A stretch of DNA of 64,000 bases. It comes from Sorghum bicolor (lineage: Eukaryota; Streptophyta; Magnoliopsida; Poales; Poaceae). The stretch lies in NCBI RefSeq assembly GCF_000003195.3, contig NC_012876.2, positions 41,011,725-41,075,724 of the forward strand, written 5' to 3'. The notes beneath the pieces were generated by a model that was not told the origin of the DNA, ran no database searches, and saw nothing but the letters and a program-made list of their open reading frames with translations. This document shows positions 1-11,124 of this stretch, piece after piece (positions within the stretch are counted from its first letter, which is position 1; each line of letters opens with the position of its first letter). The position numbers and the translations under genes are program-made.

Positions 1-85
1 CTCGTACGAATCGACAGGCCTCGAGCGCAAGGACGCCGTCTGCTGCCTGACGCAGGTATGGGAACCAGGGCATTTAATACGCCTG
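1..85 (+). repeat. D 5' LTR, first visible part
   Basis: These 85 bases match 52575-52659 of the 3' LTR nearly base for base. The LTR resumes at 10208, so element A is inserted within it. The first ~202 bp of the LTR lie outside the window. Confidence 0.9.
81..85. repeat. Target-site duplication of element A, left copy (gcctg)
   Basis: The five bases gcctg directly precede the TGTAACACC start of A and recur at 10208-10212 directly after its terminal ...GCGACA. The uninterrupted D LTR at about 52656-52670 has a single copy of the site. Confidence 0.93.
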
Positions 86-2277
86 TGTAACACCCTAAAA
101 AAATTAATTTTCATATTAGTATTTAATTTGGCATAATTATAGGGTTTACTGAGAACTGTTTAGGCAAAATAACAATTTTTGGAATTATCTAAAATAAACT
201 ACAAGGTCTAGAAACATGAAATGCTGCATTCATGCTGGTGCATAATATTTTGATTGATTGTAAGACTAGGTCGTTTGGTTTAAAAATCAATTAGAAAGGA
301 ATTTATACAAATTTACCACTCTGAAAAATATAAAAGAGTTTTCCTTTTATCTTTATCCTTCATCGATTTTGGCCCAGCCCCAAACCCTGGACCGGCTTAA
401 ACCCGCGCTCACCACTGGCCTTGGGCCGTTGTCGGCCCAGCACCCCACCCCCGCCCGCGACTCGCACGCGGCCCAGTGGCGCGGACAGCCCGCGCGCCTC
501 CCCCTTCCCCCTCTCGCTGCGTGGTAGGACCCGCCTGTCAGCGCTCTCCCTTCCCCTTTCTCTCTCGCTGCACCGTGGGGGCCCGCTTGTCAGCGCCTCC
601 CCCTTTCTTCCTCGCTGAGCCGGGAGCGCGCGGCGGCATTGAGCGCCATCACTCCCCCCGCCTTCAAGCTCTGATTGATGGAGGCCATCAATCGGCCATC
701 ACACCGCCTTGATGCCGGGCTTAATCGCCCAAGCGTTTGCCCCCTCAGTGCCCCATCTCGCCCTATAAAGCTCGCAGCCGAGCTCCCTTTCCCCCTTCCG
801 TTCGTGAACCGAGCTCAATCTCCCCCCCAAAATTCTCCGTCTCGAGAGCGCGGTGGACACTGCGAGCTTGCGCAGCACGTTGGCCTGACGATACCGCGAC
901 CGTAGGTACACTCCCCCTCTAGTTTTCTTCACGTTTTGGTCAAAACCAAGCTCACCGTCGTCGTTTCTCTGTTTGGTCCGCCTCGCTCGTGGCCACGCTG
1001 CTCGGAACTCTCCCGGACGCTGCGAACGCCTTCAACGGAACCGCGGTAGCCCCTCGATGCTCCCCGTACCTTTAATCGCGAGTCTAGAGCACTCTAACAC
1101 CGAAACTGAGCCTCCCGAGGGTGCGGAAATGGCGACGCCGCGGGGCCGTCGTCCCGACGTGCTCCCCGCCCTTTATTTGTGTCCTATCGTGTTTGCCTCG
1201 TCGCGCTGGTCATTGTGTTGGCTTTATTTTTGTTTGGCGTGGCCGGGAACGAGATTCTGGTGAGCTCTGAGGAGCTCACCTCGTTGGCGGCAATGGCGCC
1301 GCCGTGGTCGGCCTCGGCCCAGGCGAGCGCCCTGCCTCCTTTCATCCAGATCCGTACGATCTGTTTCCAACAGCCCAGATTACATACCCCTTCGGGGTTG
1401 CGTAACCGGTCCACCGTGGACCATGGGCGCGGTCCACGCGCACCGTGGTGGACCGAGCTAATCCCGGCGCGACACGTGGCCCCCCTGTCGGTCAGCGACG
1501 CGGTCAGCCGCGGACCGCTGGAGATTTTGCACTTTAACCCCCCCGTTTCAAGCAAATCAACCCGCAGTCCAACTTAGTTCAAAAGTATTTCTTTTTAATC
1601 CTGTTTTCTTCCGTTTTAAACCCTAAGCTTTTATATAATAGTGCGCACGGTCCAGACCCGTTAGAAATTCAGTTTTAATTCTTTTAAATTTGTTTTTGAT
1701 TCAGTTTATTCACAGAAATGCCATTCATTTTGTTTTATGCATAACTTTCACGTTTTAAGTCCGATTAGAGTGATTCTTTCGCTCATGTGTTCGTAGAAAT
1801 GCGTAGAGTAGATTTATATACTTTTTAGTTACTGTTTTTACTGCCTAGTGTACTGTTCTAATAGAACTCTATTTGTATGCATGTGATGATTGGACTGGAT
1901 GCTTGATTGGTGTTTGGATCGCGATTAGAAGGTGATCAGGTTGGGGTGGTTGAGGAGCAGTTTGTGGAGCTCTACCAGGAGGAAACTTTTGAGGAAGGCA
2001 AGTGTAATTATAGACTTCCTTGTACCTATGAATATTATTTAATTCATACATATGCATGTGTCTAAATTGAAATACCAATAAGGACTTTACCTGGATAAAT
2101 TTTGTACCACAAATCCTTGATACCCATGGGAAGGTGTGCATTTATTTAGGTAGTTGCTGCTATGCTTAAATCCCAAATTAATAAGTTAACCTGATTAATT
2201 GGTATATGCAATGTGATAAAATATGTTCTAGTAATTTGGTTCAGGGGGCTAGAGCTTGGGTTTGAAAGCTCTAGATT
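86..2277 (+). repeat. A 5' LTR, 3' part deleted
   Basis: It aligns with the 3' LTR from its TG start to a shared ctctagatt at 2269-2277 (9239-9247 in the 3' copy). The following ~960 bp of the 3' LTR (9248-10207) have no counterpart here. Because no primer-binding site follows, one deletion most likely removed the rest of R/U5 and the PBS. Long apparent ORFs in its GC-rich part (421-1577) are repeated in altered form in the 3' LTR and are not genes. Confidence 0.88.
764..770 (+). promoter_or_regulatory. TATA box of A 5' LTR
   Basis: TATAAAG lies in a GC-rich LTR segment and is conserved in the 3' LTR at 7720-7726. It is a plausible U3 promoter element; no experimental start site is known from the sequence. 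Confidence 0.5.
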
Positions 2278-2656
2278 TCTATATCTTTCATTCAGCTCTG
2301 GAACCACCTCAATATCTGTTACCGTTTGAGAGATAAAATTGTTACAAGGTGACCTCTCTGCGCAGTCAGAAATCCCAGAACAGAGAAAGTGATCTGAATG
2401 AAAGTTGTAGGAAAATTTCCAAGCTTTCCGGAAAGTTAAATTTCGCAGTCAGACGTTAAACAGAGAGAAAGATATGCTTGTTTTACTTCACTGTAGTTAT
2501 AGTGAGGACAGCAGAAAAATACAGAATATATACTACCTTGTACCCACAACATATGTAATCCCGTACTTGATCAGATGGTATAAATTCCAGCATGTTACAT
2601 CTCTTGAAAATTAAGTATCTTGGACATGTGAGACTCATATTGTGTATCTGGTACAG
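2278..2656 (+). other. A leader between truncated LTR and gag
   Basis: About 380 bp not present in the 3' LTR, ending at the gag ATG (2657). It should be the internal 5' leader. No clear primer-binding site is seen; tggtacag at 2650-2656 loosely resembles a tRNA-Met PBS, but it abuts the start codon and is not credible. Confidence 0.5.
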
Positions 2657-3670
2657 ATGGCCAACACTAGGAGGAACAGGAGGGGTGAGGACTTGCCACC
2701 ACCACCACCACCTCCTACTATGGAGCAGCTGATGATGATGCAAACACAACTGCTGCAGCAGCTGGCTCAAAATATGCAGAACAATGGCAATGGGAATGGA
2801 AACGCACCTCCTCATGTTAGGGACAAGAGAGGAGAATTCTTGAAGGGACATCCACCTGTTTTTAAACACTCCACCGACCCTCTCGAAGCTGAGGACTAGC
2901 TTGATGCTCTTGAAAGACAACTGGAGATTGCGCAGTGTGATGACAGAGAGAAAGTGTTGTATGCAGCGGGACAACTGCAAGGAGCTGCCCTTGATTGGTG
3001 GAATTCTTTCCGTTTTGGCCGTACAGATGCTAACCCCATAACCTGGATGGAGTTCCGTAATGCTTTCCGCTCTCATCATGTCCCTGCCGGACTAATGAAA
3101 CTGAAAAAGAAAGAATTTCTCTCCCTCAAGCAAGGAGGTATGTCTGTTGCTGAATATCGGGACAGGTTCATACAACTATCACGATATGCTCCCACTGAAG
3201 TGGAGAACGATGAAAAGAGGCAGGAACTATTTATGGAAGGGTTGAATGATGGGCTCCAGTACCAACTGCTATCCCACACTTTTGCAAGCTTTCAGTATCT
3301 GGTGGACAAGGCCCTGGTGATTGAAAACAAACGCCATCAGATGGGAAGATAAGAAAAGGAAGTTCCAGGGACAACAGTCAGGGAACAACACGCGTAATCG
3401 TACCAATCCTCAGCAAGCTTATCCACAACTGCGCTATCAGGGATAGTCAAGCCTGGTCAATCGTAACCAGCAGCCACAACGTGCACAGCAGCAGCAGCAG
3501 TACAGAGCTCCTAACCAACGTCAGCAGCCAGTCAATAATGCTCCCGTAAAAACAAATGTTCCCAATGCTCCACCAAAGAATGGTGCACCAAAGCACCAAA
3601 TGCCAACAATGATAACAAATGTTACAGCTGTGGTGAGCCGGGACATTACTCCAATAGGTGCCCCAAGAAG
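2657..3670 (+). pseudogene. gag: A gag (capsid and nucleocapsid), disrupted
   Basis: The ATG at 2657 begins a product with a run of prolines and Gln/Asn-rich stretches, followed by a Retrotrans_gag-like core (LDWWNSF, the MSVAEYRDRF and LFMEGL motifs). An in-frame TAG at 2897-2899 probably replaces Trp, since the flanking reading frame continues. After 3350 the frame shifts in a Gln/Asn-rich linker. The C-terminal CCHC zinc knuckle (C-x2-C-x4-H-x4-C, CYSCGEPGHYSNRC) is intact at about 3620-3660, in the frame that continues into protease. The product would coat element RNA in virus-like particles; this copy cannot make it. Confidence 0.85.
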
Positions 3671-4168
3671 ATGGCCCAAAACAATATCAGAGGAAGGGTA
3701 AAACATGTAACAGCCGAGGCGGCACAGGAGGCACCGGACGTGATGCTCGGTATGTTTCTAGTTAACTCAAGCCCCGCTACAGTTTTATTTGATTCCGGTG
3801 CATCACATTCCTTTATTGCTCAGTCATTTGTCAAGAAATATGATATACCCATGGTTGCTATGAAAAATTCCATGATAGTTAGCTCACCTGGAGCAGAGAT
3901 GCAAGCTACCCTTAGATGCCCTCTAGTGAACATCACCTTAAGGGGGGTAGAGTTTACAGTTAGCCCAGTGGTTTTGAAAACTTCTGGTATTGATGTTATC
4001 TTGGGTATTGAATGGTTGAGACAGAGAAAGGCAGTTATACAATGTGATAGCAAAACAGTTCAGTTAATGACACCTTCGGGCCAACAGATTGAGGTAGAGG
4101 TCAGTATGTCAGCTAAACAATACTACACAGTTAATCAACTGAAGGGGACATCAATAGAGGACATATGA
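3671..4168 (+). pseudogene. pol: A protease (retropepsin) domain
   Basis: A 165-residue open stretch continues directly from the zinc knuckle. It contains the active-site motif LFDSGASHSF near residue 40 and the partner motif VILGIEWL near residue 110. Family knowledge: this aspartic protease works as a homodimer and cleaves the Gag-Pol polyprotein. The frame ends at 4168 a few codons before the RT frame, so a small disruption separates the two domains. Confidence 0.85.
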
Positions 4169-4175
4169 ATAGTGA

Positions 4176-5460
4176 ATGAGTATCTGGACGTATTTCCCTG
4201 AGGAACTGCCAGGTATGCCACCTGACCGTGACATTGAGTTTATAATTGAACTTTTACCAAAAACTACACCCATAGCTAAAAGACCATATAGAATGGGAGT
4301 GAATGAATTAGCAGAACTTAAGAAGCAATTAAGAGAATTGCTAGATAAGGGTTATGTTCAACCAAGTTCCTCACCTTGGGGAGCACCAGTGTTATTCGTA
4401 GAAAAGAAAGATGGGACACAAAGAATGTGTATAGATTACAGATCGCTTAGTGAGGGTACAATTAAGAACAAGTATCCACTCCCTAGAATCGATGACCTGT
4501 TTAACCAGTTGAAAGGAGCTTGTGTGTTTTCTAAGATAGACCTTCGGTCTCGTTATCATCAGTTAAGGATAAGATGATCTGATATCCCTAAAACTGCTTT
4601 TGTGACTCGATACGGACTACATGAGTTTACAGTCATGTCCTTTGGCTTGACAAATGCACCTGCCTACTTTATGTATCTGATGAATGTTTTCTCTAAGAAT
4701 GAGATAGAACATGAGAAACACTTAAGATTGGTGCTGCAAAAGCTTAGAGAACATCAACTCTATGCTAAGCTTAGTAAGTGTGAGTTTTGGTTAAAAGAGG
4801 TATCTTTCCTTGGGCACATCATCTCTAACAGAGGGGTAGCAGTAGACCCGAAAAAGGTTCAGGATGTGTTGAGCTGGAAGCCACCCAAAGATGTGAGTGA
4901 AATTAGGAGTTTCCTTGGAATGGCCGGGTACTATAGAAGATTCATTGAGAGTTTCTCTAAGTTAGCCAAACCCATGACCGCTCTACTAGAAAAGAATGCC
5001 AAATTTATATGGTCTAAAGAGTGTCAGGCCAGTTTCAAAGAGTTGAAAAAGAGACTGACTTCTGCCCCGTACTCATCTTACCCGATATCACTAAGAGTTT
5101 CTCTATCTACTGTGATGCCTCTCGGCAAGGTCTTGGTTGTGTGCAGATGCAGGAAGGTAGAGTCGTGGCCTATGCCTCTAGACAATTGAGGAAACATGAG
5201 TTGAATTACCCAACCCATGATTTAGAGTTAGCAGTTGTGGTGCACGCTCTAAAAATATGGAGGCACTATCTAATTGGGCATAAATGTGAGATTTATACAG
5301 ATCATAAGAGTTTGAAATATATCTTCACCCAGTCTGATTTGAACTTAAGGCAGCGAAGGTGGTTGAAACTGATTAAGGACTATGACCTGGAAGTACACTA
5401 TCACCCGGGTAAAGCTAATGTAGTGGCAGATGCCCTGAGTACGAAGAACTATGTTAATAT
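4176..5460 (+). pseudogene. pol: A reverse transcriptase and RNase H, catalytic motif deleted
   Basis: RT begins with the conserved [16 protein letters not shown] and [11 protein letters not shown] segments, reads the MCIDYRSL block, then meets TGA at 4575. It continues in another frame with KTAFVTRYG and [16 protein letters not shown]. Immediately after LMNVF the sequence jumps to [11 protein letters not shown]: the roughly 20 residues that normally carry the F/Y-x-DD catalytic motif are absent (around 4690). RNase H follows after a frameshift near 5070 with [23 protein letters not shown] and the C-terminal VADALS. The stop, frameshifts and active-site deletion make the polymerase dead. Confidence 0.88.
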
Positions 5461-6785
5461 GGCTTATGTAACTCAGTTACCTAGGGAGTTGTGCAAAGAG
5501 TTTGAAAATCTGAACTTGAGTATAGTAGCTAACACTATGGGATTGGAGGTTGAACCCACATTAGAACAAGATATCCGTAAAGGACAGCTGGCAGATGAGA
5601 AAATTAAAGATATCTCTGAACGGATAGTGATTGGTAAGGCACCAGGTTTTCATATGGATGACCAGGGAACAGTATGGTTCGGTAAGAGGATTTGTGTACC
5701 TGAGGTAAAGTCTATTAGAGAAGCTATTCTGAGAGAAGCTCATGACTCAGCCTATTCTATACACCCGGGTAGCACTAAAATGTACCTCGACCTTAAAGAA
5801 AGATATTGGTGGTATGGCTTGAAAAGAGATGTAGCACAATATGTGGCTATATGTGATACGTGCCAACGAGTAAAAGCAGAACATCAGAGACCAGCAGGAT
5901 TACTTCAACCTATGAAAATACCTGAGTGGAAGTGGGAAGAAGTTGGAATGGATTTCATAGTGGGACTACCTCGAACACAGAAAGGATACAATTCTATCTG
6001 GGTTATTGTGGATCGATTAACCAAGGTAGCTCACTTCATCCCTGTCAAGACTACCTACTCCAGGGCAAAGTTGGCGGAGTTGTACATGGAAAGGATTGTG
6101 TGTTTACATGGGGTGCCAAAGAAAATTGTTTTGGATAGAGGGACACAGTTTACATCACACTTTTGGCAGAAACTACACGAATCCATGGATACAAAATTGA
6201 ATTTTAGTTTGGCCTACCATCTCAAACAGATGGGCAGACAGAAAGAACAAATCAGATCCTAGAAGATATGTGGAGAGCTTGTGCCCTGCAGTATGGGACA
6301 AGTTGGGACAAAAGTTTGCCCTACGTAGAGTTCTCCTATAATAATTGTTATCAGAAGAGTGTCAAAATGGCACCTTTTGAGGTATTATATGGCAGGAAAT
6401 GCAGGACACCATTGTTTTGGAGTCAAATTGGGGGAAGTCAAGTTTTGGGCCAGAGATTTTGCAAGAAGCAGAGAAAAAGGTGCACAGAGTAAGACAGAAC
6501 TTGAAAATAGCACAATCTCGACAGAAAAGTTATGCAGACACAAGGAGAAGGGATTTGGAATTTCAGATAGGAGATTATGTGTATCTCAAGGTCTCACCTA
6601 TGAGAGGAGTCAAGAGATTTCATACCAAGGGGAAGTTGTCTCCTAGGTATGTGGGACCCTTTAAGATCCTTGCCAAGAGAGGAGAAGTTGCCTATCAGCT
6701 GGAGTTACCAAAGCAACTCTCTAGTGTTCACAATGTCTTCCATGTGTCGCAACTTAAGAAGTGTCTAAGAATACCTGAGGAATAG
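5461..6785 (+). pseudogene. pol: A integrase, frameshifted
   Basis: The zinc-binding part reads H-x-H...CDTCQ (HPGST, then CDTCQRV). The catalytic core starts with the first Asp in [11 protein letters not shown] and the second in [11 protein letters not shown] frameshift near 6230 moves the third acidic residue (within TDGQTERTN) to another frame. The frame changes again near 6430 before the GPY/F-type region (GPFKILAKRG). The first frame ends at 6262. The C-terminal part through VHNVFHVSQLKKC is open to 6785. Family role: insertion of element cDNA into the genome. Confidence 0.87.
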
Positions 6786-7010
6786 TTACCTCTGGAAGAG
6801 CTCGATGTTCAAAAAGATCTTTCCTATAAAGAATATCCTGCAAGAATTTTTTAGACAGCAGAAAGAATCACCACGAGCAAGGTCATAAGAATGTGCAAAG
6901 TACAGTGGAACAGGCATTCAAAAGATGAAGCAACATGGGAAAGAGAGGATGAATTGAGATCTGAGCACCCTTATCTTTTTGAGCCAACCGAATCTCGAGG
7001 ACGAGATTCA
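6786..7010 (+). pseudogene. pol: A chromodomain at integrase C-terminus
   Basis: After the TAG at 6783 the same frame continues through LDVQKDLSYKEYPARI, VIRMCKVQW and EATWEREDELR, the three conserved blocks of a Tekay-type chromodomain. A second TAG lies at about 6853. In chromoviruses this module is thought to steer integration toward particular chromatin. Two in-frame stops separate it from integrase in this copy. Confidence 0.8.
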
Positions 7011-7014
7011 TCCT

Positions 7015-7027
7015 ATGGGGGTAGGTT
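7015..7027 (+). promoter_or_regulatory. A polypurine tract
   Basis: atgggggtaggtt directly precedes the TG of the 3' LTR and is the expected plus-strand primer site for reverse transcription. Confidence 0.75.
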
Positions 7028-10000
7028 TGTAACACCCTAAAAAAATTAATTTTCAAATTAGTATTTAATTTGGCATAATTATAGGGTTTACTGAGAATTG
7101 TTTAGGCAAAATAACAATTTTTGGAATTATCTAAAATAAACTATAATGTCTAGAAACATGAAATGCTGCATTCATGCTGGTGCATAATATTTTGATTGAT
7201 TGTAAGACTAGGTTGTTTGGTTTAAAAATCAATTAGAACGGAATTTATACAACTTTACAGCTCTGAAAAATATAAAAGAGTTTTCCTTTTATCTTTATTC
7301 CTTCACCGACTTTGGCCCAGCCCCAAACCCTGGCCCGGCTTAAACCCGCGCTCACCCCTAGCTTTGGGCTGTTGTCAGCCCAGCACCCCACCCCCGCCCG
7401 CGACGCGCACGCGGCCCAGTGGCGCGGCCCGCTCCGCGCGGACAGCCCGCGCGCCTCCCCCTTCCCCCTCTCACTGTGTGGTAGGACCCGCCTGTCAGCG
7501 CTCTCCCTTCCCCTCTCTCTCTCGCTGCGCCGTGGGGCCCGCTTGTCAACGCCTCCCCCTTTCTTCCTTGCTGAGCCGGGAGCGCGCGGTGGCATTGAAC
7601 GCCATCAATCCCCCCGCCTTCAAGCTCCGATTGATGGACGCCATCAATCGACCATCAAGCCGCCTTGATGCCGGGCATAATCACCCGAGCGTTCGCCCCC
7701 TCAGTGCCTCGTCTCGCCCTATAAAGCTCGCGGCTGAGCTCCCCTTTCCCCCTTCTGTTCGTGAACCGAGCTCAATCTCCCCCGCCCCAAAATTCTCCGT
7801 CCCGAGACCGCGGTGGACGCTGCGAGCTTGCGCAGCACGTTTGCCTGACGATACTGCGACCGTAAGTACACTCCCCCTCTAGTTTTCTTCACGTTTTGGT
7901 CAAAACCAAGCTCAAAGCCGTTTCTCCCTTCCAGTCCACCTCGCTCGTGGCCACGCTGCTCAGATATCTCCCGGACACTGCGAACGCCTTCAACGGAACC
8001 ACGGTAGCCCCTCGATGCTCCCCGTACCTATAATCGCGAGTCTAGAGCACTCTAATGCCAAAACCGAGCCTCCTGAGGGCGCGGAAATGGCGCCGCCGCG
8101 GGGCCGTCGTCCCGACGTGCTCCCCACCCTTTATTTGTGTCCTATCGTGTTCGCCTCGTCGCGCTGGTCATTGTGGTGGCTTTATTTTTGTTTCGCGTGG
8201 CCGGGAACGAGATTCCAGCGAGCTCCGACGAGCTCACCTCGTCGGCGGCAATGCCGCCGCCGTGGTCGGCCTCGGCCCAGGCGAGCGCCCCGCCCCCTTT
8301 CATCCAGAGCCGTATGATCTGTTTTCAACGGCCCAGATTACATACCCCTTCGGGGTTGCGTAACCGGTCCACCGTGGACCATGGGCGCGGTCCACGGGCG
8401 CTCGGTCGGCCGGTCCACGTGCACCGTGGTGGACCGAGCCAATCCCGGCGTGACACGTGGCCCCCCTGTCGGTCAGCGACGCGGTCAGCCGCGGACCGCT
8501 GGATATTTTGCACTTTAACCCCCTCGTTTCAAGCAAATCAACCCGCAGTCCAACTTAGTTCAAAAGTATTTCTTTTTAATCCTGTTTTCTTTCGTCTTAA
8601 ACCTTGAGCTTTTATATAATAGTGCACGCGGTCCAGACCCATTAGAAATTCAGTTTTAATTCTTTTAAATTCGTTTTTGATTCAGTTTATTCACATAAAT
8701 GCCATTCATTTTGTTTTATGCATAACTTTCACGTTTTAAGTCCGATTAGAGTGATTCTTTCGCTCATGTGTTCGTAGAAATGCGTAGAGTAGATTTATAT
8801 ACTTTTTAGTCACTGTTTTTACTGCTTGGTGTACTGTTCTATTTGTATGCATGTGATGATTGGACTGGATGCTTGATTGGTGTTTGGATCACGATTAGAA
8901 GGTGATCAGGTTGGGGTGGTTGAGGAGCAGTTTGTGGAGCTCTACCAGGAGGAAACTTTTGAGGAAGGCAAGTGTAATTATAGGCTTCCTTGTACCTATG
9001 AATATTATTTAATTCATACATATGCATGTGTCTAAATTGAAATACCTATAAAGACTTTACCTAGATAAATTTTGTACCACAAATCCTTGATACCCATGGG
9101 AAGGTGTGCATTTATTTAGGTAGTTGCTGCTATGCTTAAATCCCAAATTAATAAGTTAACCTGATTAATTGGTATATGCAATGTGATAAAATATGTTCTA
9201 GTAATTTGGTTCAGGGAGCTAGAGCTTGGGTTTGAAAGCTCTAGATTCCTCTCCATAAGGACTTAATCCTGAAGCGGCCACCCAGGAGGTCACGTACAAT
9301 CCCGAGAGTCAAATGGCTCTGACGTTAATCATATAACTAGTATGTCTCTAGCAGATTAGTAGTTACCGAAAGGCGCTAGAGGGGGTGCCTCGTGGTGTAT
9401 AGATGTCACTCCTACCTTGGTGTGTACAGTGCCGCGACCACATGTGCGTCTTGAAGGAGGTCGTCTATGCACACTTGCCACTGAAACCTCGTGGCTACTA
9501 TTTTGTTAGGGTGACTAGTGAAAGGTTAAGTAGTGGAATCCGGTGACATTTCCTCAGTAGAAGTGGTGTGGACCTTGCAAACCCCGACACTAGGGAACCA
9601 CGGCTCGAGGGTAAAGCTGTACAATTTCTGCAGAAATCTAAAACCTGTTATAACAGCCGAGCTCTCGGTCATGAGCGGCCTGGATCCTTCTTGGTTAGCG
9701 GTTACTTGGCTGTACTTGGGAAAGGTGTAATTTTGAATAAATACTCATGTAACCAGGGTAGGTTCATCATTAAAAATAGTAAGTCTTGGTTAATAAAATA
9801 TGACCAACTAAAATGCTAACCGCTGTTAAACCGAGTCAAGCCTTTGACCCTACATATACCCCTATGTTATACTTGCTAAGCATGGTGCACTTACACTTGT
9901 TCATATTTCAATGAAAATCCCGGATGGGTAACAGATGTGTGTCCTGAGGAATTCCCTGAAGATGTCCAGGATTTCTAGAGTGTTGGTGTTCACTAGTTGG

Positions 10001-10207
10001 TGTCCCTGTGGCAACAAGGGCTTAGCTTTCCGCTTTATGTAATAACGTTGCCAATGAGCAAGACTATGTGAGATGTTTATGATGAATATGCGATGTAATA
10101 AAGTACTTTACTTTGATATAATTACAATTTGTGATAATATGTGCGTTTGGGCATCCTGGGTGCACATATTTGAGTACTTGGTTTTGTTATCAAAACTGGG
10201 TGCGACA
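7028..10207 (+). repeat. A 3' LTR, full length (3180 bp)
   Basis: Starts TGTAACACC and ends GGTGCGACA directly before the TSD. Its first ~2.2 kb is the twin of 86-2277. The last 960 bp (9248-10207) are present only here. A TATA box lies at 7720-7726. Compared with the 5' copy, it holds an extra ~24 bp (near 8395-8420) inside a palindrome-rich ggtccac/gtggacc cluster. ORFs in it (7245-8607) are not conserved in frame between the two LTRs. Confidence 0.9.
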
Positions 10208-10957
10208 GCCTGCTGTGTTCTCACCTAACCCGATAGTCACGGAAACATGATAGGGAGCAAGCATCCATCCAATCCCCCCTTTTCGTAGCTTTATCCCCTC
10301 AGAAAAGCCAGAGTACGGTCAAGCATAGCGAGACAGTCGTGACGTCGCTTAACGACCCCCCTTGAGACATCCAAAGTCAGCGCATCGATCAGCAAGGCCA
10401 TGCGCAACGCCGGACCCTCGAGCGAACACATTCCTTCCCAAAGAAGAGTCAGGCGGTGAAAGATAGCACCTCAACCAATCCAGACATGACTGCTGCCACG
10501 ACGTACTGGCGTGCCCACGGTTAAGCCAATCCAGGATAGCGCACAGGATCCGAATTCAGAAGCACGCGTAATCATCACCAAATTACTGAGTAACAAGACG
10601 GCTCGAGGCCACGCCGGTACGGAACCCTCGAGTAGGTCAGCGCACCACGCCCCAATCGACCCCTACTCTATCACCTACACCGTGTAACCTAGGCCTCTCC
10701 TTGGAACTATAAAAGGGGAGGCATAGGAGAGAATGAGACGAACGACATACGTAGAAGAACAACCATACACCACCTCCATCTAGGACTCAGAATCCACCAC
10801 AATACCAACTTGTATTCGCCCCTGTACAAGCACTTAGGTGCAAGATAATAGAAACATCTCCCCCGCTGGACGTAGGGCCTTCTCTTGCCCGAACCAGGAT
10901 AAATCTTTGTGTCTTTCTTGCATCACCATCCAGGAAAGGGGACACGCACACAAGTTT
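10208..10957 (+). repeat. D 5' LTR, second part; opens with the right TSD copy of A
   Basis: It begins with gcctg (10208-10212), the second TSD copy of A, and follows 52655-53404 of the 3' LTR closely. At 10957 (after cacacaagttt) the match stops about 40 bp short of the LTR end. The following 70 bp resemble neither D nor the matching part of B. This breakpoint removed D's PBS, gag and protease. Confidence 0.88.
10708..10715 (+). promoter_or_regulatory. TATA box of D 5' LTR
   Basis: TATAAAAG followed by gggaggcatagg, identical in the 3' LTR (53156-53163). It is the best candidate for the element's Pol II promoter. Confidence 0.6.
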
Positions 10958-11124
10958 GTCACTAGCCACCCATCTCCTCCCAGATGGCCACTCTTGTTTC
11001 GCTGATCCCACGCTCCACGGTGATTTGGCTTCCGTCACAAGGATGACATTCTCCTGATCAAACTCAGTAGTCGACATGTCGATCTTGATCTTGAATCTGG
11101 TCCCACTGGGCATGCCAAAAGATG
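10958..11124 (-). pseudogene. gag: Remnant of a second B-type element: PBS and gag start
   Basis: On the minus strand, just beyond the left LTR of B, the same junction seen at 22850-22942 recurs. It has the PBS-like segment and the gag start MSTTEFDQENVI followed by VTEA (the B gag begins MSTSEFDQENVI). Homology ends at about 11030, where ~70 bp of unassigned sequence joins D's broken LTR. An internal region starting on the far side of B's 3' LTR means the LTR at 11125-11843 once served two internal regions, as in a tandem pair. Confidence 0.7.

Larger units (their letters stand above)
86..10207 (+). mobile_element. Element A: Tekay-like chromovirus (Ty3/gypsy), decayed
   Basis: A 10.1-kb element with LTRs starting TGTAACACC and ending GCGACA, flanked by the 5-bp duplication gcctg. 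Internal domains in order are gag with a CCHC knuckle, protease, RT, RNase H, integrase and a C-terminal chromodomain, which is the diagnostic order of chromoviruses. LTR length (3.18 kb for the 3' copy) and the gag sequence fit the Tekay clade. It cannot move by itself: it carries stop codons, frameshifts, a deletion removing the RT catalytic motif, and a deletion joining the middle of the 5' LTR to the gag leader, which removes the primer-binding site. Confidence 0.92.

Noticed and set aside
421..1577. Several Pro/Ser/Arg-rich ORFs of 60-130 codons as genes
   Set aside because: They lie in the GC-rich part of the A LTR; the twin LTR has shifted and different frames, so they are composition-driven.
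2650..2661. tggtacagatgg as a tRNA-Met primer-binding site of A
   Set aside because: It overlaps the gag start codon, matches poorly, and is not next to an LTR end; the real PBS seems deleted.
7245..8607. ORFs up to 172 codons in the second A LTR copy
   Set aside because: Same reasoning; indels between the two LTRs break the frames and no domain is seen.
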